DNA of 64,000 nt. Source: Aptenodytes patagonicus (Eukaryota > Chordata > Aves > Sphenisciformes > Spheniscidae). Position numbers and translations under genes: made by a program. The DNA lies in NCBI RefSeq assembly GCF_965638725.1, contig NC_134961.1, forward strand, positions 6,664,641-6,728,640, read 5' to 3'. Below the pieces are notes generated by a model. It did not search any database. It was not told the origin of the DNA and was given only the letters and a program-made list of their open reading frames with translations. Of this stretch, positions 26,881-38,400 are shown piece by piece (within the stretch, counting starts at the first letter, position 1; every line of letters starts with the position of its first letter).

Positions 26881-26918
26881 AGCATCAGCATCAGCATCAG
26901 GAGGGCATCAGCATCAGC
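26881..26918. repeat. Interrupted (AGCATC)n hexanucleotide repeat
   Basis: AGCATC repeated three times, a GAGGGC interruption, then two further copies. It is a short simple repeat inside the first intron. Confidence 0.9.
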
Positions 26919-29900
26919 CGTTGCACTAGCAGCAGGTGGGGCCAACAACGTTTTGGGGCAGAGCCTGGTTTCCCTCTTGCCGCTTCTAAACTCGGGGCTA
27001 GATTTTAGTGTAAGAGACTGTGTCGATCCCGCAGTGCGGTGCTGTGCGGCCGGGAGCAGCCCCCCCCCGGGTGGGCAGGGCTCTGCTGCTCCCCAGCTCC
27101 TGCCCGAAGGGCGTCCAGGGGATTTGAGCTCAGCCCAGATATGCTGGAGATGTCATTACCCTGGAATTCGTGGCAGAGGAAGAAATATTAAGCAAATCCT
27201 TTGCAATTATCTTTGCCTCCAGCGGTTCCTCTAGATCTCCCTTTTGCATCTTTTTCTTTTCAACTCTCCGAGTCGCGAAGTTGGCTGCTTTTAAACTGGG
27301 TGGTGCTTCGGTGGCCTCGAGAGCAGCAGTTTCCATGGTAACTCAGAAGTACCCGTTTTTGCACAGTCATGGTTTTAGCAGGTCGCAGCCACCACTGCTG
27401 CCGGAGGACCAGGAGGATCCCGAGCCGGTCCTGTCCCAGCTCCAGCAGCACGAGAGCCAGTGCCACTTGGGGTGTGAGCAGGAGCCCCGTACGGCTGAGT
27501 TTGGTGTTACCATCCCTCACCTTCCTTGACCTCCTGGTTGCAAAAGAGCCGGGCAGGGTGTGCGGCAACACTGCAGGGTCACCCACAAGGTCGTTCTGTG
27601 CCGTGGGGCTTCTGTCTCCAGCCACATCCTTGCTATTTGTGCTGGCACGAGCCCGCCATCGGATTGCTGTGGACTTCTTTCACCTTTTCCTCTCTCTTTT
27701 TTTCTATTCTGGGTGTTTTCCCATCATTATCAGAATGGGGCTTTTTCTTGCTGGGCATTTCGAATTGCCCAGGCTCCGTGGGGAGGATGCTGTGGAAAGA
27801 TGCCCTCTCTAACCCCACCCTGCAAAGCAGCATCACCTCCCGCTGCCCAGGGGGTTTGCTTTGGGGCACCTTCACGTGGCTGCTGAAGGCCGGATGGCTT
27901 TGGGGGGGCCTCTGGAAAAGCAGCCAGACAGGGGTTAAATCACAGCTTTTGGGGCTCCTCCAGAGCCAGGAGCAAGGAAGAGGGGAGTGAACTGAAGTTC
28001 CCTTGAATATCTGCACCGGCGGGAGGGAGGATTAGTCCCATTAGGGCAGAGCGCTCGGGGCAATCCCGCTTATGAATTAGGGATTTCACTGTCATTAATT
28101 TGACGTGAAAATAAATAGGGCAGGAGGTTAATGCCTTTGAGGGAGTCGCAGGCACAGGAGGAGAGGGTGGGCTGGAGGGACTGAGCAGGGGCAGGATCGT
28201 TCGGCTCAGACCCCTCCAGCCCCATCCCCTTGGGAAAGGTCCTGGGACAAGGGAGGAGAGGAGCATCCCCGGGAAATATCCAAGCCCTGAAGGGGGGCTT
28301 CCTCCTCCCTCTTCCAGTCTGTTTTCCAGCCAAAGCAAAACACTTCCCTACAGTGGATTTTCTTCCCCCTTTTCAGGCTTTTCTTCAAAAACAACACAAG
28401 TTTTCTTCTGTCTCTATTCTTTCTAAGTGTGGCAGTGTTGCCGTTTTCCATCTCGTGGCTGTGGCTGACCCTTGCTGATTACGCTGACAGCCTCTAAACG
28501 TCTGTGACTACAGAGCTATGGGAGAGCCTTTCTTTTTCTCTTAGAAAATTAAAACAACTCTTCTGGCATCCTGAAAGACACCAAATTCAGCTTTGGTGTT
28601 AGATGGACAGGGGACAGTGGTGGCTCTGCCTGTCTTTAAGGAATCAGGACACTCATTTCAACTCCAGTGACAATTCTTCTCATGCAGGTGATTATTTAAC
28701 CATAAAAACCACAATCAGATCATTTAGAACAAAGAAAGAAAGAAGTTTTTTAGAGATCTGATGGGGGGCAGAGCGCCTGAACAACGGTCCAGGGTAGCTC
28801 AGCAGAACGGGGGCTTTACCCCGCAAACATCTTCAGCCTTAGGCTTCAGATGCTCCACTGAAGTCAAAAATCAGGGGCGGATGCCAGATCCAGAGAGCAG
28901 GCAGGTTTTCTGCTCAGAAAATTTTCTTTTTGAAATGTTTGTGATTTTGTATCATGATAAGAGTGATCTGAGCAGCAAAAGGCACCGACCCAGAAGAGCC
29001 CGGGGTGTGGGAGACCCTGGCATCCATCAGGGTTTCCCGTACTCCTGAGGACTCCCTTCAGCAAAGGGCTGTGCCTCTGCCTTTCTGGGGACAGACTCTT
29101 CCATGTTTTATGCAAAAAAGTCTGTCTTAATTGAATGTTGCCATCAAAACTGGTCTACACCAATGATTCACTTTTGACAAATCAGTGTTTTCTAATGGAA
29201 AACAAAATCTAATTCTTGATCAGTTCTGCTAGAAACAAGGGCTCAAGCAGTGGAGAGCAGGATGGAGAACAGTAACGTAACCAGCAACCCTTGGTGGATG
29301 GCGGATTCAGAAGCCTTATCGCTCCTGTGGCAGGGAAGAGCCTAGGTTGTACGCTTCCCCATTGCTGGAGCAGCGGGGGCTGGAGCCGGCACGAGCCCAG
29401 GGTCAGTGTCCCAGGGCAGGGTGGAGGAGCAAGGTTGGAGCAACGAGGTACAGGGCCAGTGTGCTCCCCTCCTCCAGGGGAAGCAGGAGACCTAAGTCAT
29501 CAGCACCAGTTAATATTTTTTTTAACAATTCAAAATCCACATGCTTTTATTTTTTTACTTTAAAGGAAAAAGAAAAAAATCTCCGAGTATAATAAGTGAA
29601 ATGAATGCAACTGTAGGCACCCTGGGAATAGCGCAGGAGCCGTGTTTACAGGGAGTTCTACATGAATCCCAACAAGCAATGCAAATACTGTAAGTAGGAT
29701 GTGGCCACGGGTTGGGCTTTGTTTGGGTCTGATGCGGGCTGTTTTCTCTATGGAGCAGGATTACCACTCTGCTTCTAATTAGGCAAAGGGGAAGGGGATC
29801 CAAAGAGCCCCTAAAGATGTCAAAAATCAGAAAGAAGTCACTGAAGGGAGGGAGAAATTAAAATCAGCCGACGTTGGTATTTCAGCGACGCACAAGTCCT

Positions 29901-31504
29901 CTGGGCTGTGGCCAGGACCTTCGCCTGCTCCAGCTCCTTCTGCATCGCTGACGGGGTGACCTGGGGTTTTATTTCATTTGTTTACTTTATTTCATGCGTT
30001 TCCATTTCAGACAAGTGGGTTTCCAAGTCTGACGTGTTTGGTCTCCAGCATGGGGTCCAAGGTGTTCCTAGCTCTAAATTTTCAAATTAAAGCCCTCTCT
30101 AAAACAAGAAGTGGTTTGGGTTCAGGTTTTAGGGAAGCTGCAGGACTGGACCCCGCTGATTTCTCTTTTTTCTTTTAATCGGATAAATGAGAGTGTGTGT
30201 CCAAAAGTAGTTTTGACACTGCAGCCCTGCACTTGCCTGATCTTATGCTGCGATAAATCTTACACTGAACTGCTAAAATGCCAGATAAAATACTTCTAAA
30301 AGCAGCAGGGATAAATGTGGTAGGTATTTTTGTTCAGGTTTCCAGAGCAAGAGAATTGTTGTTATCAGAAATAAGGCAATGTTTGTGTGCTTCTTCCTCC
30401 ATGATTCCTTGCTCACATATGCTTGTGTGTTTGAAAGCGTAAAGGTTTATTCATACACAGATGTTTCCAATTATTTTCCTAAGAACAGTTCTCTCATTCA
30501 TGCTTAATTTGTGAAACTCCTGTTTAGTTCCCCCAAATCTTTTTTTATTATTTTTAATAGTCATACCAGCAGCAGCAATCATAAGCTTTGGGCCTATTTT
30601 GCTCTGATGCAAATCACCACTTACTACTTTGAAACTATTAATGTTAGTGCAGTTGAGCACTGGTGGGTCCTGTAAGAGGATATGGTCTTTTTTTTTGGTG
30701 ACTGGAGACATCCAACCTTGAGCCCTTTCCTTCCCTTTTGAAGCCTGTGCTGTGCACCCTGGGTCCTGGTTTACATCCCATATCCCAGCATGCTGCCATC
30801 CTTGGCCGTAGCAGCTTGTGCCACCAGCTTGGCTTTGTTTTGCCTTCATCCTCGGTCATGATGTAGGGCTCGAAATGGACTCTATAGCTCCTTGAGACTT
30901 AGAAACTGGGTAGGAAGGAGATAGCCTGCATTCAGCACCCGTTCCCGTGACTCGAGATGGAAACAAGGAGAGCAACCTCACTGGTTGGAGCAAGGAACTG
31001 GGCACAAGCCGGGTTTCTGGTGGCGCCTGAATTAGTTCATCTTTCTTTGTCTTGCTTTCTTTAGCTTGGTAATGAAAGAGTTAATGCTAGTGGACGTGTG
31101 GGGGGATTCACTGGTAAAACCCTTTGAGATCTGGACGTGAAAGTTGCCGTGGGAGGAGGACAGAGGCAGTTGTGTTCTCAGCTGCCCCTGGGCATGCGTG
31201 AAATACAGAAGAGGATGGCGGTGTGGAGGACTTGAGGTGGAAAGCGTAGCCATGGGCCTGGTTGTGCTTCTCTGACTTTGCTGCTGTGTAGGAAATGAAA
31301 GGCATCCTTTGTCCCTTCATCTCAACAGGACTGCCCTTTCTAAGGCCCTCTCCTCAGTTGCCAAAAACTTCAAACCTTAGCAAACTTCAAAGATGATTGG
31401 TGGTGTTTTCTTTTGTGCTTGCATGAGGAGTGAAGGCTTTTTGACGTGTAAATAGCGTGGTGCTTCAGCTTCCCCCCTCCCGATGGCCACTGAAGCGTGT
31501 GCTC

Positions 31505-31525
31505 TCCTTAACGCCCTCCTCTCAC
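31505..31525 (+). other. CACNA1H: U12-type branch site and AC splice acceptor
   Basis: TCCTTAAC at 31505-31512 matches the U12 branch-site consensus exactly. It is followed 13 nt later by an intron end reading CTCTCAC instead of a pyrimidine tract plus AG. There is no AG between 31495 and 31533. Using the AG at 31494-31495 would place an in-frame TAA at 31509-31511. Using the AG at 31534-31535 would delete the conserved Trp-Phe-Glu. The AC acceptor leaves a C that completes a proline codon (phase 2) and restores the conserved Pro-Trp-Phe-Glu. Known: AT-AC minor introns occur at the corresponding place before IS1 in voltage-gated Na+ and Ca2+ channel genes. The matching donor (ATATCCTT-like) is off-window. 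Confidence 0.82.
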
Positions 31526-31637
31526 CTGGTTCGAGCACGTCAGCATGCTGGTCATCCTCCTGAACTGCGTCACCCTGGGCATGTTCCAGCCCTGTGAGGA
31601 TGTGGAGTGCCAGTCGGAGCGGTGCACCATCCTGGAG
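31526..31637 (+). CDS. CACNA1H: CACNA1H coding exon, domain I S1 and S1-S2 loop
   Basis: This 112-nt exon begins with one base completing a split Pro codon and then encodes 37 residues from Trp-Phe-Glu-His to Ile-Leu-Glu. It carries transmembrane helix IS1 ([15 protein letters not shown]) and the short extracellular S1-S2 loop with three cysteines ([12 protein letters not shown]). The loop is near-identical to Cav3.2 and clearly different from the Cav3.1 loop. The donor is GAG|GTAAGG, phase 0. The 5' boundary is the AC acceptor of a U12-type intron, chosen because it is the only site that keeps the conserved Pro-Trp-Phe-Glu in frame. The helix is part of the domain I voltage-sensing module. 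No disruption is seen. Confidence 0.93.
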
Positions 31638-34600
31638 GTAAGGATCCCATGCTGCCCTGCTTGCCTGGGAGGTGCAGGTTGCAGGGGGGTGGCCGTCCTG
31701 GGAGCTGGGACCTCCATCTTGTCCCTTTTCCCCAGGATCCATCCACGAAAGCCCTTCCCATAGGGATGGTTTTTCCAATAAGTTGCACTTCGGCATGCTA
31801 AGTCTGTCCTCTGAGGAGACCTCCTGCCATGGCCTAGGTGAGACCCAAAGGCTGACTGATTTGGACTTACCCCAGCAAGATCCCTTCTCTACACAATTAA
31901 TAAGGGTAGGGGGGCTCAAAACTGGGCATCCAACTCCCACTGGAGGTGTTGAACACTTTTTAATTACAGGATGGCCAATGCCGCAGGGAACCTCTTGCTC
32001 GCGGTCAGTCGGTTCCGCCCCAGCCAGGTCACTGCCAGCATTTCTTGAGTTGCTGCGGTCTGGTCTGTGCAGTATGGCACTGACTTTGCCATTTCATTCC
32101 CTTCTTCATGAACAAAAAAACCATGGGACGGGCCTGTGCCTGCTCTCCTCTGCAGCGGAGCCCACCAGCTGAAGTGCAGCATTGCCAAGCGCCAGGATAA
32201 CTGACCTTTGGGAAATGCATACGCGTACAAAGCTCACAGGCCCTTGTTTGTTGGCCACCCCAAGCTTAGTGGGGCATCACGCTTATCACTTCACCCCTCG
32301 CTGTGTCCTGGCAATCCCCTCACTGCCATATGCCCACAGGATTCATTTTGGAAGCACATCCCGGCAGCATCTGGTGTGTGGGCTGCACCTTGGCACCGGG
32401 CTTCCTGCGGCAACTCAGTTCTCAGGCTTGGAACCAACTTTTGTTGTTTCTAATGCATTACATCAACCTAGGCAGGGACTACTGACATGTGGTAGCGTAA
32501 CGGGCTTGGTTCGTTTGAATCCCGCACAGATCTGTCACTTTACTTCCCTTTGGGCGTTTCAGCCGTACAGGAAGGCCAGTGGGATCCTTCCAACCAGCCT
32601 CTCCTGCCTCATTCAAAGATCGGTCCAGAACTGCCTGCAGATGCCAGGAATAGCAGAGTTTATCATCAAACCCTCTTTCAGCCTTAAAAGAGGATCTGTT
32701 AAATGCAGAGCCAAGTAAACCAGATGAATCGAGAAGCCACTAGAGGGTTGTTATGGAATGAGATCAATTTTGGAGAAACTGTTGCCACTAGAGGCATCCA
32801 GCATAGGGATCGTCTCAGAGGGCCAGGCTCAGGTTTTGTGTGAAGTGGCATCCAGAGGTGGCACCAGAAAATGTCACACGGCAGGCTGCTGTGGGCTAAG
32901 CTGCCCCCGGAGAGCCCGTCAGAAAGTATCCGATCTCTCCTGAAAGGTTACCCTCCACATGCCTGCCCGTTTTCTGCATGTATTCACCCACGTGGGACTT
33001 TGTTTGGAGGATGCCTGTCCCTGCCAAAATGTCCAGGCAGACAAAGGGAATCCTGCCTGGACGAGGAGGTGACAATATTGAATGCTCCTTATTTGCTTCC
33101 TTTTTTTCATAATTTAGTCGGGTTGCAAACACACGGCTTGCATGGTCCGTTCTCCTCAGAATAGACACTCATACGTCTACGAGGAGCCCAAGCACTGAAT
33201 TTGGTTTCTAATACCGGCTTAATGATTACAACGTATATTTGCAAAACCCAAAGTGGTATCCTGAAGGGTTTGAAGGCAGAAAAGGGCTGCAAGTAAAGCC
33301 GTCGTTATCCCTCACCCTGTCACAGCTTGCAGCGGGGAACGGAGGCCAGAACATGAGGTAGAAAAGCCTGAACTCCTTTATGGAGGCGTTCGGATGCCAG
33401 TTATTAAATGAGCTGAAATAATGGAGCAAAACTTCAGTGTAGTTTATCGAGGGAAAGGTTGGTTGATAAAGCCAACAGCCAGAAAAGATGGTGCTCACAC
33501 GCAGCCACGCAGAGGTACATGGATGCGCAGTGGGAACTTGGCTGCCATGTGGATGCTCTCTTAATTTTACTGTTAATCCACTCAGGCCTCAAATTGAAAG
33601 TGCCAGAGACACACCACCAAACAGTATGGTCATTAAGAGAGTGGTTTGGACAGCAGCAGTCATGTCTGTAGATCGAGAAGTTCCTGTGCTTTATCAAGTC
33701 TTATTCAAAACAACAAAGCCTCTGCATGTGATATAAAAGCAATCTGTATCTCCTGATGTTCAAGTTTACAGGCAACATGTAGAAGAGTATTTACAACAGA
33801 GTCCATTTCATGCATGTACATGTCGTCTCCAGGAAGGCTGGAGAAATCACAGCTGTCCAAGTCCCCACTACCCAGCAGGAGTCATTCTTTAAGTAAAGGC
33901 TGAGGCATGTTCTATAGGGCAGCACTGGATTAATTTGCACATCTTTATTTTCTCTTCTTGTTTTCACGGTAATCTAAAACCCAAAATTTTGACCTTTGTC
34001 AAGTGGCTCCTGTGCTTGGGCACACAAGCTTGCCAGCGGGACGGCCTGAGCCTCTGCACCACGAGGAACCGCTCCAGTCATTCCTCACGTGCGGCAGGAC
34101 TGCCCTTACAGTTACTGCTTCAGCCTCTGCTTCGTGTGCACGTTCACTGCCAGCTGTGTCTGGGTCTGTGAGTAGGAACCTGGTCCCTTCAGGAGTCACA
34201 GAATCATAGAATAGTTTGGGTTGGAAGGGACCTCTAAAGGTCATCTAGTCCAACCCCCCTGCCGTGGGCAGGGACATCTTCAACTAGAGCAGGTTGCTCA
34301 GAGCCCCATCCAGCCTGAGCTGGAATGTTTCCAGGGATGGGGCATCCACCACCTCTCTGGGCAACCTGGGCCAGTGTTTCACCACCCTCAGCGTAAAACA
34401 TTTCTTCCTTATATCTAGTCTAAATCTACCCCCCCTTAGTTTAAAGCCATTCCCCCTTGTCCTGTCACAACAGGCCCTGCTAAAAAGTCTGCCGCCATCT
34501 TTTTTATAAGCCCCCTTTAAGTACTGACAGGCTGCAGTAAGGTCTCCCCGGAGCCTTCTCTTCTCTAGGCTGAGCAGCCCCAACTCTCTCAGCCTTTCTC

Positions 34601-35342
34601 CATAGCAGAGGTGTTCCATCCCCCTGATCATTTTCGTGGCCCACCTCTGGACCCGCTCCAACAGGTCCGTGTCTTTCTTATGCTGAGGACCCCAGAGCTG
34701 GACGCAGTGCTGCAGGTGGGGTCTCACCAGAGCAGAGTAGAGGGGCAGAATCCCCTCCCTCGACCTGCTGGCCATGCTGCTTTTGATGCAGCCCAGGATA
34801 CGGTTGGCTTTCTGGGCTGCGAGCGCACATTGCTGGCTCATGTCCAGCTTTTCATCCTCTGAGTCCATGAAGGCATCAGAGGTGAAGCACATCCCCCTGT
34901 GTTAGATGGGACAAACTCTTTCTAGGAGGTATGAGCTGCCCAGCCTGGAAATGCAGCTTCCACTGCACGTTGCTGAGACCTCCTGCACCCAACCACAAAC
35001 TGCTGTTGAATGCATAGGCTTTAAGTGCCAAGAAACGTATCCAGCCTCTACAACAGCGATGTCCTTGTATCTTTGTCAGTAGATTAATAGAAGCTGCTAA
35101 TGCTTCCCAGGCAGTGGGCTGACCCAGGAGCTGTGCTCAGGGGTTGCCATCACCCATCAGGTATTGCAGGTTTTATTTCTGAGTTCGGTAGGTGGCACTT
35201 TGGTACCGGTGCTTTTGCCTTGCAGTGTCTGCCAGGGTATACAGAGTGCCTCTGCGGTGGGAGTGCTCGTGTCTCTGCTTTCCCTCTCCCTGATAAGAAA
35301 GCGCAGCAGAACTGACTGTAATAATCTTTTACTGGTCTCCAG
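31638..35342 (+). other. CACNA1H: Intron between the S1 and S2-S3 exons (3705 nt)
   Basis: This is an ordinary GT-AG intron: donor GTAAGG, acceptor GGTCTCCAG. It holds an antisense CR1 LINE fragment at about 34196-34860. I recognise nothing coding in the rest. Several overlapping ORFs on both strands (for example around 31672-32172 and 32182-32718) have no recognisable domain and flank or cross the real exon, so they are treated as chance. Confidence 0.85.
34196..34860 (-). mobile_element. CR1 LINE fragment, 3' end, antisense to CACNA1H
   Basis: Read on the minus strand, the segment encodes the C-terminal part of the CR1 ORF2 (reverse transcriptase) protein. Landmarks in order are [60 protein letters not shown] and [15 protein letters not shown], followed by a stop. 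The usual CR1 3' untranslated part comes next: a GGTTGGACTAGATGACC block, TTCCAACCC, and a tail of ATTCTATG and ATTCTGTG octamers at 34197-34212. The coding part is open for about 190 codons, so the copy is not very old, but it is 5' truncated and lacks the endonuclease and the RT catalytic core. It sits in an intron, opposite to the gene, with no sign of effect on splicing. Confidence 0.93.
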
Positions 35343-35476
35343 GCATTTGACGACTTCATTTTCGCTTTCTTTGCGGTGGAGATGGTCATCAAGATGGTGG
35401 CTCTGGGGATCTTCGGGCAGAAGTGTTACCTTGGAGATACGTGGAATCGCCTGGACTTCTTCATCGTGATGGCGGG
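35343..35476 (+). CDS. CACNA1H: CACNA1H coding exon, domain I S2 and S3
   Basis: This 134-nt exon encodes 44 residues, from Ala-Phe-Asp-Asp to Val-Met-Ala, plus two bases of a split Gly codon. It contains helix IS2 ([19 protein letters not shown]), with the acidic and basic residues of the gating charge transfer centre, the intracellular [14 protein letters not shown] linker, and most of IS3 (DFFIVMAG). The Asp at exon residue 3 lines up with human Cav3.2 Asp140. That residue is reported to help form the high-affinity Zn/Ni site with the S3-S4 DGH motif. The acceptor is TCTCCAG|GCA. The donor is GG|GTCAGT rather than the GTAACA three bases on, because only the first gives a phase that matches the next exon. 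No frameshift or stop is seen. Confidence 0.96.
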
Positions 35477-38400
35477 GTCAGTAACAAAACCTCAAATTTG
35501 CTCTTCGCGGTAAAAGCAAGAAAACCCCAGAGAGCCAAATCTGTAGGTTGTCCTGGCTGGTTTTCATAACGTCTTCTGAAAGCTGCCAGGCTCAAGCCAA
35601 GGCAAAGTCTCGTAAGTCTCATTTGGTTTCACCTCTGGCAACCACGCCAGATTGTGGGGTGGGGTATGAATGTCAGGGCAAAAGCCGTGGGGTTTTCAGT
35701 AGCAATCCTTTCGCCAGTGTCACCTCTGTCAAATCAAGTGCACGCTGATGTAGTCCTTGCGATGGCCAGTATGTCCCAGTGCTCACAGTTAAGACTGCTG
35801 TCTCTAGAACGGGTGGAAAAAGCACACAGCAGCTCAGCCCTGCTCCTGCTATGTGACACCATTAGAGTGAGGCAGAGAGGCAGAAATTGGCCAAACAAGG
35901 AGAATCTAGCCCAAAAATCTGGTTCAGAAGGCTGAAATCCCAGTGGAAGAAGCTGGCCAGAAGTTGACCCAAATTACAAGTGTATGCAAATGCCTCCTGT
36001 AAACTTCTCTTGGTTTACATTTTAATACCGTCTCCACAGCTGCTTATTTGTGCAGGATGTGTTAATAAACAGCTATAAGGAAGATCTGGGTGCTTTTGAC
36101 ACTGGTTCCCTCGCACCCATAGGGAAAAACCGAGTGGACTAAAAGCTTGGCAAGTGTAAAACTTTTTTCTATAAATAAATGGATTTTAGAAACTCCAGGC
36201 TCTCTTATCTGCTTACTATACCCCAGAAAGGGATAGACTGCTTTAATTACAGAGCTCTGCCTTACTTCTGAATTCCTGGGTTTATAATGACCAACCTGGG
36301 GTTAATTAGAACATTCCTGTAATATGTTGGGGCATTTTTACCCTTACATTAGTGATGTACAATCTTCACTGCGCTAATGGAGTTTTGTTTTGCTCCATGT
36401 TATTTGTCTGGAATACAATTAGGAATGGCCTTACTGGTTTGAATAAAACATGAGCTCTCCTGCACAGAGCTTCCTTTGAACCCGTGTGCAGTTACAGCCC
36501 ATGAAAGAACAGCAGGGACAACAAAAGAAACAGTTAATTATTTTTTCTTTCCAAAGCTGGTACAGCTTTTAAGCCAGAAGTAGCAGGGGAAGGGCAAGGC
36601 TGTGGTTGCAGGGGGAACCTGGGATCAGAAACCTGCCATCCATAACCAACGTGCCGACGGCGTTTCCCCACGCTGAACCTGCAGGATGAGCTCTCCTGAT
36701 GGGCGAGCAGAGGTTCCCCACATCATCGAACAGATCATCCCAGCGAAGCGGGAGAATAAAATTGTACATGCAGGCAGAAAGGCTGAGCCCTCTGCTCGTA
36801 CCTCAGAGTCAGGTTTGGCACCAGGATCTTTGTTCACTTAGAACCTGGGATGAGGGGGAAGGTGGCTGGTGAGTCAATTTGGTAGTTTTCCGGGGCATTT
36901 CCCCACCCTCCGTGGCTGGCATATGTTTGAGAAGAATGAAAACAGAAGCACCAGGAGACCCCGACGGGAAGCCCTGCTGCCAGTCTTGGTATTACTCAGG
37001 CTGAAGATGAGAAGAGGAGCAGCCCCTTCTCTGGCCGATCCTGGGCCATCTCCAGATGATTTTGGTGTATTCGAGCCATACCTGTGACATTATTTCCCAT
37101 CTCGCAGAAGAGAGGCTGGTCTGGGAGCTGGGCTGGCCACTAACGCTGGTGGAGGGCAAGGAGAAGCTGTGCGATGGGCTGGGGTTCTTCACCTCTCCCA
37201 CCATCACCGTTTGATCCAGTGTCTGCTCCTAAAACTGGACGTGGTTTTAGCAGGGAGCACGCTACTGGAATAACAAGAGTTGCTTTTTCCAGCAAGCGGA
37301 TGGATGTGATGAAGTTATTATGAGGCTTTTTCTGATAAGAAGGGAAACAAGTGATAGGCAGTGCTGCCTGCTTTGTTTATCCCATTCGGTCTCCTCAAAT
37401 AAGCTGATTTGGCTTACTAGCAAGTATACCAAAGAGAGCGGAGGGTAAGCAGGGAAACTACAAAATAAATGTATCTTCTGCCTCTAGCAACAGATTGTGT
37501 CTGAAGTTTGTTCCAGCACTGAAAGCCCTTTCATGTTTTGCTCGCCTGAGAAACGTACCCTGGAAAATTTCAGACCGAATGGAGCTTACAACCTTTCAGT
37601 CTGTCCAGCAGCCAAGTTGAAAGCATTTCCCGAGCATCTAAAATGTGTCTGCAAGAGCTGAAACCAGAGAGGTTTCTTGTGCATCCAGTCCCTGGAGACA
37701 TTGTAGGCTCATATGATGTGCTTTGGACATCTTTAACTTGACAGTTGAGGGACTGGAAACTGTTCATGGTAGAAGACATCACAAAGGCTTGTGCTTCCTT
37801 TTTTTCAGTACCCAGAGGCTGTAGGGAATCGCCTACCAAGTGCCAGTCCACTCAGATCTCCAGTCCCTGCATACCCAAAATTTCCAGCTCCAGCAGGTTT
37901 CTGTCGGGCATCGCCAGGGTATTCTTGGTTTACAAATGTGATATGAGAACAGGACCCCAAGCTTGGCCTTGGCAAAGAAACCTTTGACTTTTTCATTAAG
38001 GTTTCAAACGTTTTCACTGCTTGTAGAAGGTCCAATCTGGAATCCATCAAGTGTTTCAGGTTGGCTTCAGTGGGCGATGTAGATCGCCCTGAGACTTACT
38101 TTCAAATCCTAAATGGAGTATCACGGAAGTTCAAAGTATCAGGGTCAGAAAGTCTGTTTCCTAGGCCAAATCCTGGATTATTCATCTTTTATCAGCCCCG
38201 TTGAAACTCCAAGGGCCAAGTAAAAATGAGGCCCCAGGAGTTGGCCGTTTAACACGCTAATAGTTGCATGTGCTCTCCGGGGTACAAAACCAGCTCCCAC
38301 TGGAGCATTTCATACTCCTTTTACATGCTATTAGTAGTTCAAAAACTGTATCAGTTACACTAAAATCCACTTACTCAGCCACCTGATAAATTGTGAGTGT

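Larger units (their letters stand above)
1..31525 (+). other. CACNA1H: Intron upstream of the IS1 exon (3' part of at least 31.5 kb), U12-type
   Basis: No exon that I can recognise lies here. I looked in the translations for the conserved Cav3 stretch just before IS1 (the YPALA...FFCL...TRPRSW region) and did not see it, so the previous exon is off-window. The intron holds one CR1 fragment (15275-15542), microsatellites (19109-19166, 24521-24556, 26881-26918), A-rich runs (2497-2526, 13410-13502) and short hairpins (5879-5905, 8303-8325). It also has several AT-rich islands in otherwise GC- and CpG-rich sequence that may be conserved regulatory elements. The long ORFs here have no recognisable domain and change strand and frame freely, as expected by chance in GC-rich DNA. 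The 3' end has U12-type signals, described separately. Confidence 0.75.

Noticed and set aside
31494..31495. AG as an ordinary acceptor for the IS1 exon
   Set aside because: The resulting exon would contain an in-frame TAA at 31509-31511 before the conserved Trp-Phe-Glu.
31377..31940. 187-codon ORF on the minus strand
   Set aside because: It is antisense to the IS1 exon of CACNA1H and is a shadow of that exon plus intron.
37570..38050. Two adjoining minus-strand ORFs that read somewhat like a retrocopy
   Set aside because: I could not assign them to any gene or repeat, there is no A-tail or target duplication, and the frame changes between them. A database search would settle it.
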